Shown here: positions 1 to 6,812 of the stretch, one piece after another
How the letters are laid out: each line of letters begins with the position of its first letter
Position numbering within the stretch: the stretch's first letter is position 1
From: JALSKU01 sp964556545
GTDB taxonomy: Bacteria; Campylobacterota; Campylobacteria; Campylobacterales; JALSKU01
Assembly: GCA_964556545.1 (NCBI GenBank)
Contig: CAZKWE010000084.1
Span: 1 to 19,487, forward strand
Reading direction: 5' to 3'
Length of the DNA stretch: 19,487 nucleotides
Position numbers and translations under genes: made by a program
The notes under the pieces: model-generated
What the model was told of the DNA's origin: nothing
Database searches by the model: none
Seen by the model: the letters and a program-made list of their open reading frames with translations, nothing else

Positions 1-252
1 AGATATTTGTTGGAAATTTTTCCATTTAGCAAACACAATAAAGAAATAATAAACAAAAGGTATCTCTATAAAAAACTTCAAGATTCTTTTGGAACATTAA
101 ATGATATTTACAATCAAATAACAATACTAAAAGAATATATCGTGATACAAGGTGACAGTCATAAAAATTTAGCTCTTTTGCAAACTATTTTGGAAAATAG
201 ATTTCAAAAAAATAAAACAGTTATTATCGAAAAATCAAGCTTTAACTTTTGA
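1..252 (+). CDS. CHAD-domain protein, C-terminal end (partial)
   Basis: The reading frame is open from the first base of the window to TGA at 250-252, so this is the 3' end of a longer gene. The 83 visible residues contain a stretch of the form KKLQDSFGTLNDIYNQITIL, which resembles the conserved C-terminal helix pair of CHAD domains (conserved histidine alpha-helical domain), where the signature is roughly LQdxLGxLnD. CHAD proteins are helical and bind polyphosphate or other phosphate-rich ligands; the cellular role here is not known. The TTG at 7 is probably not the true start because the frame continues upstream. The gene lies just upstream of ubiE, which has its own promoter. The family call rests on one motif and is moderately secure. 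Confidence 0.6.
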   Translation, partial: RYLLEIFPFSKHNKEIINKRYLYKKLQDSFGTLNDIYNQITILKEYIVIQGDSHKNLALLQTILENRFQKNKTVIIEKSSFNF

Positions 253-257
253 TTTGC

Positions 258-263
258 TATAAT
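258..263 (+). promoter_or_regulatory. Extended -10 promoter for ubiE-xseA
   Basis: A perfect TATAAT is preceded by TGC, giving the extended -10 form TGN-TATAAT. It lies directly after the stop of the upstream gene. A start of transcription near 270 would leave a leader of about 20 bases containing the AGGA Shine-Dalgarno at 279-282 before the TTG start at 290. No good -35 box is visible, which is usual for sigma-70 promoters in Campylobacterota. Confidence 0.55.
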
Positions 264-289
264 CTGCTAAAAAATTTTAGGATTTTATT

Positions 290-1000
290 TTGGATAAACA
301 GAAAAAAATCGTATCAATGTTCAACGAAATAGCATCTACTTATGATGTAGCAAATAGAGTACTTAGTTTTGGCGTAGATAAAAGCTGGAGAAAAAAAGCT
401 TGTGATAAAGCTTATAAATTTTATAACAATAACGATATAGAACTTATAGTGGATGTTGCATGCGGCACGGGTGATATGTGTGAATACTGGTTAAAAAGAG
501 CCAGTGCCAACAATATCAGACTTCACAGCATAATAGGCATAGATCCGTCGACAGAAATGCTAAAAGTAGCAAAAACAAAGAAAATAGATGCACTATTTAA
601 AGAAGGTGAAGCAAAAAATCTTCCTTTAAAAGATAAAGAAGCCGACATACTTAGTATTTCATACGGACTTAGAAATGTAGTTGATAGAATCGAAGGCTTA
701 AAGGAATTCAACAGAGTTTTAAAAAAAGACGGTATTTTGGTAATACTTGAGTTTACGAAACTTGAGAATGCAACTGCAATGAGTAAAATTAGAGACTTTT
801 ATATGAAAAAAGTTTTACCGATTGTGGGAGGCATAGTATCAAAAAATTATGAAGCATACAGTTACCTTCCTAATTCTATAGAAAACTTTTTGACAAGAGA
901 AAAACTGGTAAACGAATTGAAACAGTGTGGTTTTGAGCCACTTTTGGTAAAAGGTTTTTCAATGGATATCTCCACACTTTTTATAGCCAAAAAATTATAG
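290..1000 (+). CDS. ubiE: Demethylmenaquinone methyltransferase UbiE/MenG
   Basis: SAM-dependent C-methyltransferase that makes menaquinone from demethylmenaquinone, the last step of the respiratory quinone pathway. The 236-residue protein has the Rossmann methyltransferase glycine motif DVACGTGDM at residues 55-63 and the UbiE/COQ5 family block SYGLRNVVDRIEGLKEFNRV followed by a GILVILEF strand, near residues 123-153. Its length is close to the usual 230-250 for the family. Translation starts at TTG, supported by AGGA at 279-282 with 7 bases of spacing. The gene is followed after 7 bases by xseA, a pairing I recall in C. jejuni (Cj0324-Cj0325). Campylobacterota use menaquinone made by the futalosine route, so MenG is the functional name; mqnX of the same pathway lies nearby. 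Confidence 0.93.
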   Translation: MDKQKKIVSMFNEIASTYDVANRVLSFGVDKSWRKKACDKAYKFYNNNDIELIVDVACGTGDMCEYWLKRASANNIRLHSIIGIDPSTEMLKVAKTKKIDALFKEGEAKNLPLKDKEADILSISYGLRNVVDRIEGLKEFNRVLKKDGILVILEFTKLENATAMSKIRDFYMKKVLPIVGGIVSKNYEAYSYLPNSIENFLTREKLVNELKQCGFEPLLVKGFSMDISTLFIAKKL

Positions 1001-1007
1001 TGCCAAA

Positions 1008-2261
1008 ATGCAACCTCCTATCAGTGTCAGCGAACTTAACAATCAGATAAAATCTCTGCTTGAAAGCACATTTATATCTGTTTGCGTTGAGGGTGAAGTC
1101 TCCAGAGTTACCTATCACACTTCAGGACATTTGTATTTTACCCTAAAGGATAAAAACTCTTCCATATCATGTGTTATGTTCAGAGGCAACAATCAAAAAC
1201 TAAAATTTAGAGTCGAAGAGGGATTAAAAGTTATCATTCAAGGTGCAATATCAGTTTATACACCAAGAGGAAACTACCAAATAAACTGCATATCCATGGA
1301 GCCTTCAGGAAATGGGGCACTGGCTTTGGCCTATGAACAATTAAAAAACAAACTTCAAAACAAAGGTTATTTTAAAACTGAAACTAAAAAATCCTTGCCA
1401 AAATTTCCAAAAATCATAGCCCTGATTACTTCAAAAACGGGTGCGGCATTGCAAGATATGTTAAGAGTTGCCAAAAAAAGATGGCCACTTCTTAAAATCA
1501 TACTAATTGATACTCTTGTTCAAGGAGATGATGCAAAATACTCCATAGTTAAAGCTTTAAGAAAAGCTGATGATTTAAATGTCGATCTGATAGTTTTATC
1601 TCGTGGCGGTGGAAGCTTGGAGGATCTTTGGGCTTTCAATGAAGAAATGGTAGCTGATGCCATATATGAAGCCAAAACTCCTATAGTTTCTGCGGTTGGT
1701 CATGAGATAGACTTTATGATAAGTGACTTTGTTGCAGATTTAAGAGCTCCTACTCCATCAGCTGCTATGGAAATGATACTGCCTGACAAGAGTGAAATGT
1801 TTATATATCTGGATAACTTAGAAGATAATTTCAATGCTATTGTCAAAAGAATTCTTTTAAAAAAAAGCGAAGAGATTAAAAATCTATACTATACATACAG
1901 ACAAAACTCTTTTTTGCAAAAAATAACACTATTTCAAAATGAAACTGCTTTACTATTTTTAAGATACAATGAAACTTTGAAATTTCAGCTTGAAAAAAAA
2001 TATCAAAAGCTATCTACTCTTTTTGAGCATATTTCAGATCGTCAAAAACAGATTATTGAGAAAAAAGAGCAAGATATTCTTATGATACTTCAAACTTTTA
2101 AAACAAATGATCCTCAAAAAAGAGTAAGAGAAAGTTTTGCACAGATAACAAAAGACAAAAAACCTATACCCATAGATCTTTTAAAGCCTGATGATATTTT
2201 TGATCTAATTTCAACAAAAACCAAAATCAAAGCAAAAACAATTTCCGTAACAAAATTATAA
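1008..2261 (+). CDS. xseA: Exodeoxyribonuclease VII large subunit
   Basis: Large, catalytic subunit of exonuclease VII, which degrades single-stranded DNA in both directions and acts in DNA repair. The 417-residue protein has an N-terminal OB-fold (about residues 1-100, including ISVSELNNQIKSLLE and VEGEVS), a catalytic domain with RGGGSLEDLWAFNEE at 199-213 and GHEIDFMISDFVADLRAPTP at 231-250, and a long charged helical C-terminal part. E. coli XseA is about 456 residues, so this is complete and slightly short. The ATG at 1008 is 7 bases after ubiE and has no clear Shine-Dalgarno, so translation may be coupled. The small subunit gene xseB is not in this window. The gene ends 15 bases from the convergent sppA. 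Confidence 0.95.
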   Translation: MQPPISVSELNNQIKSLLESTFISVCVEGEVSRVTYHTSGHLYFTLKDKNSSISCVMFRGNNQKLKFRVEEGLKVIIQGAISVYTPRGNYQINCISMEPSGNGALALAYEQLKNKLQNKGYFKTETKKSLPKFPKIIALITSKTGAALQDMLRVAKKRWPLLKIILIDTLVQGDDAKYSIVKALRKADDLNVDLIVLSRGGGSLEDLWAFNEEMVADAIYEAKTPIVSAVGHEIDFMISDFVADLRAPTPSAAMEMILPDKSEMFIYLDNLEDNFNAIVKRILLKKSEEIKNLYYTYRQNSFLQKITLFQNETALLFLRYNETLKFQLEKKYQKLSTLFEHISDRQKQIIEKKEQDILMILQTFKTNDPQKRVRESFAQITKDKKPIPIDLLKPDDIFDLISTKTKIKAKTISVTKL

Positions 2262-2276
2262 ATGTATATAGCAATT

Positions 2277-3143
2277 TCAAGGCATATAGCTTTGCAAACC
2301 ACCAAGATATAAACTTACTTTAGAAATTGCACCGCTAAGAAACTTGTCAAGATATTTTTCATATTTATCTCTTTTTTTCCATCTTGGCTCTACTACTCCA
2401 CTTAATTTTATGATATCCTGTTCGGCATTGTATATAGTTCCCACTTCATCAACCAATCCTACAAACTTTGCTCTGCTTGCAGTAAATATGTGAGCATCGG
2501 CAAATTTATCTTTATCCTCTATTTTCAATCCTCTAGCTCTTGCAACATCTGCTACAAACATATTGTAAGTATCTTTTAAAACTTTATCAAGCTCATCCCT
2601 TTCATCTTTACTCCAAGCTCTCATAAAAGTACCGGCTTCTTTGTATTTTCCCATTTTTATAATCTGCTCTTTTATACCAAGTTTTTTTGTAAGTTCAGAT
2701 ATATTAAACCCATCAAATATCACACCGATAGAACCTATTATGGATCCCGGATTTGCTACTATCTTATCAGCCCAGATACCCGCATAGTAACTTCCGCTGG
2801 CCATTGTACCGGCCGCATAAACAATTACCGGCTTTTGACTTTTCAATCTTTTTATTGCATAGCTCATCTCTATCGAAGGCGCCACAAGACCTCCCGGAGA
2901 ATTTATATAAACCAAAACACCCTTTATATTATTTTTGCTTGCTTCATCTATTTTTTTTAAAAATTCATCACTTTGCAAAATAGGTCCTACTATATCTATA
3001 CGCATAAGATTGGCTTTAGTATTTTTTTGATATTGCGGATTTAAAAAATAAGCTATAGCGAATGTCAATACAAGTAAAATAAAAAAATATTTTTTTATAA
3101 AATCCAATATTCCTGTTATAATTTTATATATAGCTTTAAACAT
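2277..3143 (-). CDS. sppA: Signal peptide peptidase SppA, short form
   Basis: Membrane-anchored serine protease of the S49 family that digests cleaved signal peptides and other membrane peptides. I chose the ATG at 3143 (288 residues) because GGAG stands 6 bases before it; the ATG four codons upstream at 3155 has no such site. A single hydrophobic segment at about residues 19-35 anchors the protein, with the rest probably periplasmic. The family blocks INSPGGLVAPSIEM and TMASGSYYAGIWADKIVA are present. Likely catalytic residues are Ser116 (MASGS) and Lys168 (GKYKEAG), as in the Ser-Lys dyad of single-domain SppA. The start lies inside the end of mqnX (8-base overlap), so the two genes form an operon. 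The pairing matches Cj0067-Cj0068 as I recall it. Confidence 0.92.
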   Translation of the reverse strand: MFKAIYKIITGILDFIKKYFFILLVLTFAIAYFLNPQYQKNTKANLMRIDIVGPILQSDEFLKKIDEASKNNIKGVLVYINSPGGLVAPSIEMSYAIKRLKSQKPVIVYAAGTMASGSYYAGIWADKIVANPGSIIGSIGVIFDGFNISELTKKLGIKEQIIKMGKYKEAGTFMRAWSKDERDELDKVLKDTYNMFVADVARARGLKIEDKDKFADAHIFTASRAKFVGLVDEVGTIYNAEQDIIKLSGVVEPRWKKRDKYEKYLDKFLSGAISKVSLYLGGLQSYMP

Positions 3144-4371
3144 ATCTCTCTCCATTTATATAACCGCTTTTTACCTCTTTTGTATGAAGTATCAACTCAA
3201 GCGGCAACTGCTCGGCATCTTCTACATGTCCGGGTAATACTACAGTAATTATATCAGCTTTTTTACCCTCTTTTAAATATCCTATATCCTCGAGTCCCAA
3301 AGCATATGCTCCGTTTTTTGTAACTGCCTGCATAAGATATTTGGCCAATCTTAAAACATCAAAATTCATATGGGCAAACAGTGCACTTCTTAACTCATCC
3401 CACATATTTAAAGATATATTTGAACTAAGTCCGTCAGTCCCTATACAAAGCGGTATATTATGGCTTATGACTTTTTTTAAATTTAAAACAGGATTGTTTA
3501 AAACTCTGTTTGAAACCAAACAATGCGATATACTCCCTTTCATATTTGAAATCTTTTCATACTCCGTATCATTACAGCAGTTAGCATGTATAAATGTAGT
3601 TTTACACTCTTTAAAAATTTCAAGATACTCCAAAGCATTGCCGTACATAGGTTTTGCATTTTTAGAAAAAAAACTTAAAAATTCTTCAAAATCGCCTCTT
3701 GCACTATCAATCCACTCTCTTTCGGACATACTTTCCATAAAATGGGTTGAAACTGTCAGATTATCTCTCTTTGCCAAATCAACAACATATTTTGCAAGTA
3801 CGGGATGGGTAGAGTATGGTGCATGAACAGAAAGGGCCGGAATAAAACTATCTCTCTCATATTTAAAACTTTTTTGTACTCTTCTTTCAAACTCAAATTT
3901 TATCTCTTCAATCTTATCGGGATTTGAGCCTAATATTTCATTAAAATAAACTACTCTTTGCGGAGCTTCAAAACAAACTTCCATATCATCTCCAAAGCTA
4001 CTGACCGCACCAAAAGCCAAAGTACCACTTTGCAGCATTGTTTCGATTGCCAATTCATAACATTCATTATCGCAACTTTTTTTCAGTATATCTCTTTTTT
4101 CTATAACACTCTTTAGCCATTTTATAAAATTTCCGTAAGCTAAAGTAGTTTTATTGGCAGAAAATTCCAAATGCACATGAGTATTGACAAGACCCGGCAT
4201 AATAACTGAATTTGGTGAAAGTTTTTTTACTCTGGCATACGGATTGTTTTTTATAACTTCTTCTTTTTTTCCTATTTCTATAATTTTTTCATCAAAACAA
4301 ACAGCACCGTTTTTTATAATTTCAAATTTATCATTACATGTAAGTATATAATCTGCAGTTAAAATTTTCAT
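3136..4371 (-). CDS. mqnX: Aminodeoxyfutalosine deaminase-like amidohydrolase
   Basis: Metal-dependent amidohydrolase of the chlorohydrolase/SAH-deaminase group. The likely reaction is deamination of 6-aminodeoxyfutalosine to futalosine in menaquinone synthesis, the activity reported for the C. jejuni homologue Cj0067. Counting from the ATG at 4371 (411 residues), metal and active-site residues are His65 and His67 (NTHVHLEF), His210 and Glu213 (STHFMES), His262 (FIHANC) and Asp313 (GTDGLSSN); HAPYSTH is also typical. I prefer 4371 over the ATG at 4386 because GGAG lies 9 bases upstream and the promoter at 4401-4409 would leave the earlier ATG almost no leader. sppA follows with an 8-base overlap. 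Family is certain; the exact substrate is inferred from synteny and could be another adenosine-like compound. Confidence 0.82.
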   Translation of the reverse strand: MKILTADYILTCNDKFEIIKNGAVCFDEKIIEIGKKEEVIKNNPYARVKKLSPNSVIMPGLVNTHVHLEFSANKTTLAYGNFIKWLKSVIEKRDILKKSCDNECYELAIETMLQSGTLAFGAVSSFGDDMEVCFEAPQRVVYFNEILGSNPDKIEEIKFEFERRVQKSFKYERDSFIPALSVHAPYSTHPVLAKYVVDLAKRDNLTVSTHFMESMSEREWIDSARGDFEEFLSFFSKNAKPMYGNALEYLEIFKECKTTFIHANCCNDTEYEKISNMKGSISHCLVSNRVLNNPVLNLKKVISHNIPLCIGTDGLSSNISLNMWDELRSALFAHMNFDVLRLAKYLMQAVTKNGAYALGLEDIGYLKEGKKADIITVVLPGHVEDAEQLPLELILHTKEVKSGYINGERYV

Positions 4372-4400
4372 TTTAATTTGCTCCATTTTTTCTTTTTTTA

Positions 4401-4409
4401 ATTATACCA
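4401..4409 (-). promoter_or_regulatory. Extended -10 promoter for mqnX-sppA
   Basis: On the minus strand the sequence reads TGG-TATAAT, an extended -10 box, with TATAAT at 4406 to 4401. Transcription would begin near 4394, giving a leader of about 23 bases to the ATG at 4371 that contains the GGAG site. No convincing -35 is seen. The promoter abuts the repeat fragment at about 4425, so sequence upstream of -35 has been replaced by repeat DNA. Confidence 0.5.
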
Positions 4410-4424
4410 TAACAAAGAATATAC

Positions 4425-4465
4425 AAAACAATCATGTTTCAAAAAACACAAATAAAAATAAAATC
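4425..4465 (+). repeat. Fragment of the start-cassette repeat (copy A, 5' part only)
   Basis: This stretch matches the first 45 or so bases of the repeat unit at 19165: AAACAATCATG is followed by a TTC, an A-run, CACAAATAAAAATAAAA and TC. Differences are two C/T changes and single A-run length changes. The match stops at about 4465, where the PII gene fragment begins. Both the unit and the PII gene have AAAATC, three unlike bases, then ATTGTT at this point, so the join lies in shared sequence. The hairpins and Shine-Dalgarno of the full unit are missing here. The ATG at 4434 opens only a 14-codon frame. Confidence 0.75.
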
Positions 4466-4621
4466 GAAATTGTTGTAACCGAACCTTTTTTGGATACAGC
4501 AGTACAAATCATAACCACAAAAGCAAAAACAGGAAAAATGGGTGATGGTAAAATCTTTATAAGCATCATAGAAAAAACAATCAGGATAAGAACCGGCGAA
4601 GAAGATGCCGAAGCTCTTTAA
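4460..4621 (+). pseudogene. glnB: Truncated PII signalling protein (glnB/glnK), C-terminal half
   Basis: One frame without an ATG start encodes 53 residues ending in TAA at 4619-4621 that align with the second half of PII proteins: KIEIVV at the start, TGKMGDGKIF (the B-loop, E. coli TGKIGDGKIF) and IRIRTGEEDAEAL at the end (E. coli IRIRTGEEDDAAI). Full PII is about 112 residues, so roughly the first 59 are lost, including the T-loop with the modified tyrosine. The only Met in frame is inside the B-loop, and upstream in-frame codons give no start. The missing part is replaced by repeat fragment A. PII senses 2-oxoglutarate and ATP/ADP in nitrogen control and works as a trimer; this remnant should not. 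The perfect C-terminal motifs suggest the break is recent. Whether an intact PII exists elsewhere is unknown. Confidence 0.88.
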
Positions 4622-4626
4622 AAAAT

Positions 4627-4656
4627 ACAAGATACCGCTAAAATCCGGTATCTTGT
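4627..4656 (+). terminator. Hairpin after the PII remnant, possible terminator
   Basis: A perfect 11-bp stem (ACAAGATACCG and CGGTATCTTGT) with an 8-base loop lies 5 bases after the PII stop codon. Its position fits a terminator of the former PII gene. No T-run follows on the plus strand, so it may be weak or act differently. It could still shield aroQ from read-through. Confidence 0.5.
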
Positions 4657-4746
4657 TGAGCACCCTGAGCAAAAACAGAATTCCGGTTTAGCACGATTGT
4701 CTTTAGGATAATTTTATCTCTTAGAAGGTCATAAGTATATTTTTTA

Positions 4747-4752
4747 TATAAT
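4747..4752 (+). promoter_or_regulatory. -10 box of the aroQ-flagellar operon
   Basis: A perfect TATAAT is preceded by a T-rich stretch, the pattern usual for sigma-70 promoters in Campylobacterota, where a periodic T-rich region replaces the -35 box. Transcription near 4759 gives a leader of about 24 bases with AAAGG before the ATG at 4783. No other promoter is evident down to fliY, so this may drive the whole block to 11908. I saw no coding match in 4657-4740. Confidence 0.5.
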
Positions 4753-4782
4753 TTGCTTTAAAATTTTACATAAAGGCGAACG

Positions 4783-5265
4783 ATGAAAATTGTTGTTATT
4801 CACGGACCAAATATGAATATGTTAGGCATTAGAGATCAGGCTGTTTACGGACCTATGAAACTTGAAGAGATAAATGCACAAATGAAAGCTGTAGCTGAGC
4901 AAAACAAGATAGAAATTGAATTTTTTCAGTCAAACTTAGAAGGTGAAATAGTTGACAAAATTCAGGAATGCTTAGGCGATGCTGACGGTATCATCATAAA
5001 TCCTGCAGCCTATACTCATACTTCCATAGCCATTAGAGATGCTATACAAGCAGTAGGATTGCCAACCATAGAAGTACATGTCAGCAATATACACAGAAGA
5101 GAAGAGTTTAGAGCCAAGAGTTTAACTGCTCCTGTTTGTCACGGTCAAATAATGGGCTTTGGTCCTTTCGGATACCATTTGGCTATGATAGGTATGCTTC
5201 AGATATTTAATGAAATCCAAGCTATAAAAGAGCAACAAAAAGCAGCCGAACAAGCAAAAAAATAG
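4783..5265 (+). CDS. aroQ: 3-dehydroquinate dehydratase, type II
   Basis: Converts 3-dehydroquinate to 3-dehydroshikimate in the shikimate pathway to chorismate, which is the precursor of aromatic amino acids, folate and, in this group, menaquinone. The 160-residue protein carries the type II signature from the start (VIHGPNMNMLG), Arg17 and Tyr22 in the flexible loop (GIRDQAVYGP), NPAAYTHTS at 73-81 with Asn74 and His79, and VHVSNIHRREEFR at 99-111 with His104. Length is typical (about 145-165), with a short charged tail ending EQAKK. The start at 4783 follows AAAGGCG. The stop overlaps the next start by one base. It is first in the long operon, as in H. pylori (HP1038). Confidence 0.95.
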   Translation: MKIVVIHGPNMNMLGIRDQAVYGPMKLEEINAQMKAVAEQNKIEIEFFQSNLEGEIVDKIQECLGDADGIIINPAAYTHTSIAIRDAIQAVGLPTIEVHVSNIHRREEFRAKSLTAPVCHGQIMGFGPFGYHLAMIGMLQIFNEIQAIKEQQKAAEQAKK

Positions 5266-6287
5266 TGAATTTTATCTTAAAGAATGAAAATGCCGTATAC
5301 TATGAATGCGGCTTTTCGTGTGATAATGTTATATTTTTAAAACTTGGTAGTGAAGCTTTTTTTATAACTGACGGCAGATATACTACTGAAGCCAAAGAGT
5401 ATATAAAAAATGCTGAGATTATACAAAGCGAATATGATTTGCAAAAAACTGCAAGAAAACTCTTAAGAAAACACAAAATAAAAAAAATCATTTACGATCC
5501 GCTTGAGTGGAGTGTAGAAGATTTTTACAAACTTAGTTCAAAGCTTAAGTGTCACTTCAAAAAAGAGATCAATTTTTCACAGAAAAAAAGAATCATAAAA
5601 AACGATAAAGAGATAGCTATATTAAAACAGGCTGTCAAATTGGGGGAGAAAGGATTTGAAAGATTTGCCAAATTTTTAAGAAACAGCGGCATAGAAAAAA
5701 ATGAAAAAAAACTTTTTTTTAAAGCAATAGAACTTTTAACCAATGAAGGAGAACTTTATACAAGTTTTGATCCCATAGTAGCTATCAATGAAAACAGTGC
5801 AAAACCCCACTCGCTTCCTTCTGATAAAATACTAAAAAACAATGATATTTTACTGTTTGATGCGGGTATAAAATACAAAAGATACTGTAGTGACAGAACA
5901 AGAATGACGGAAATAAACGGTAATTTTGATTTTAATATAAAGCAAAAATTTCAAGATAAAAAAAGACAAAAAATATACGATACGGTATTAAAAGCAAAAG
6001 ATGAAGCTTTCAAAAGAGTTAAAGAAGGGGTAAAAGCAAAAGAGATAGACAAAGCTGCCAGAGATATTATAGAAAAAGCGGGATATGGAAAATATTTTGT
6101 CCATTCAACCGGTCATGGTGTCGGACTTGACATACATGAATTGCCTGTTATCTCTAAAAGAAATGAAACCATTTTAGAAGAAAATATGGTTTTCACCATC
6201 GAACCGGGCATTTATATACCAGGAGAATTCGGCATCAGGATAGAAGATATGATAGTGATAAAAAATTCAGCAGGCGAGATACTTTAA
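5265..6287 (+). CDS. pepQ: M24 family metallopeptidase (Xaa-Pro peptidase type)
   Basis: Cytoplasmic metallopeptidase of the pita-bread fold that probably removes the residue before proline from short peptides. All five metal ligands are present in the 340-residue protein: Asp199 and Asp210 (LLFDAG, YCSDRT), His284 (HSTGHGVG), Glu313 (FTIEPGIY) and Glu327 (GIRIEDM); HELP at 291-294 is also family-typical. Residues 1-110 form a shorter creatinase-like N-terminal domain. It starts with GTG at 5265, which shares its first base with the aroQ stop codon. The H. pylori counterpart in the same position (HP1037) is annotated proline peptidase. Whether it acts as an aminopeptidase P or a dipeptidase cannot be told from sequence, so the symbol is provisional. 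Confidence 0.88.
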   Translation: MNFILKNENAVYYECGFSCDNVIFLKLGSEAFFITDGRYTTEAKEYIKNAEIIQSEYDLQKTARKLLRKHKIKKIIYDPLEWSVEDFYKLSSKLKCHFKKEINFSQKKRIIKNDKEIAILKQAVKLGEKGFERFAKFLRNSGIEKNEKKLFFKAIELLTNEGELYTSFDPIVAINENSAKPHSLPSDKILKNNDILLFDAGIKYKRYCSDRTRMTEINGNFDFNIKQKFQDKKRQKIYDTVLKAKDEAFKRVKEGVKAKEIDKAARDIIEKAGYGKYFVHSTGHGVGLDIHELPVISKRNETILEENMVFTIEPGIYIPGEFGIRIEDMIVIKNSAGEIL

Positions 6288-6341
6288 CATCAAATGTCTT
6301 GTATCTTAAATTCAGTTACTCGGCAAAGGAAAAATTTTCAA

Positions 6342-6812
6342 ATGAAGCTTTTTAAGATAGAAAATTTTCCATACAAAAAAAATGGTTTTTCACAAAAGAA
6401 ACATTTAATTTACATTGGAATAGGAGGAAATGTAGGAGATACGAAAAGAAGATTCCAAAAACTTTTTTATTATTTAAAAAGGGATTTGTTTATAGATATT
6501 TTACAAACTTCACCAATTTTGAAAAATCCTCCTTTCGGATACATAAATCAGCCTGATTTTTATAATGCAATCATAGTCTTAAAAACAAATTTATTACCAA
6601 GAAAACTGTTAAAACATCTTTTAAAAATAGAAAAAAAATTCGGCAGAAAAAGAGAATTTAGAAATTCTCCAAGAACTTTAGATATAGATATAATTTTTTA
6701 TGATAAAATAACATATAACAAATACGACTTGGTTATTCCTCATCCACGATTTAAAGAGAGGGCAAGCGTTTTAATACCTTTACAATATATACAAAAAGGA
6801 AAAAATAGGTGA
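6342..6812 (+). CDS. folK: Dihydropterin pyrophosphokinase (HPPK)
   Basis: Transfers diphosphate from ATP to 6-hydroxymethyl-7,8-dihydropterin in folate synthesis. Motifs are IGIGGNVGDTKRRF, NPPFGYINQPDFYNAI, RTLDIDIIFYD with the metal-binding aspartates, and IPHPRFKERASVLIPL. The frame is open from an ATG at 6294, but that has no Shine-Dalgarno; AAAGGA at 6325-6330 favours the ATG at 6342, giving 156 residues, close to the 159 of E. coli FolK. About 20 residues precede the first beta strand, an extension that seems common in this phylum. It overlaps flhF by 4 bases (GTGA). The 54 bases between the peptidase and this start hold no other feature that I see. Confidence 0.92.
   Translation: MKLFKIENFPYKKNGFSQKKHLIYIGIGGNVGDTKRRFQKLFYYLKRDLFIDILQTSPILKNPPFGYINQPDFYNAIIVLKTNLLPRKLLKHLLKIEKKFGRKREFRNSPRTLDIDIIFYDKITYNKYDLVIPHPRFKERASVLIPLQYIQKGKNR

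Noticed and set aside
2271..2330. GCAATTTC and GAAATTGC as a bidirectional terminator between xseA and sppA
   Set aside because: Only 8 paired bases separated by 44 bases, one arm inside sppA; expected by chance in AT-rich DNA.
4439..4672. A 77-codon minus-strand frame in the mqnX-aroQ gap
   Set aside because: It is antisense to the PII remnant, which has clear family motifs on the plus strand; the minus-strand product is Phe/Cys-rich with no recognisable feature.
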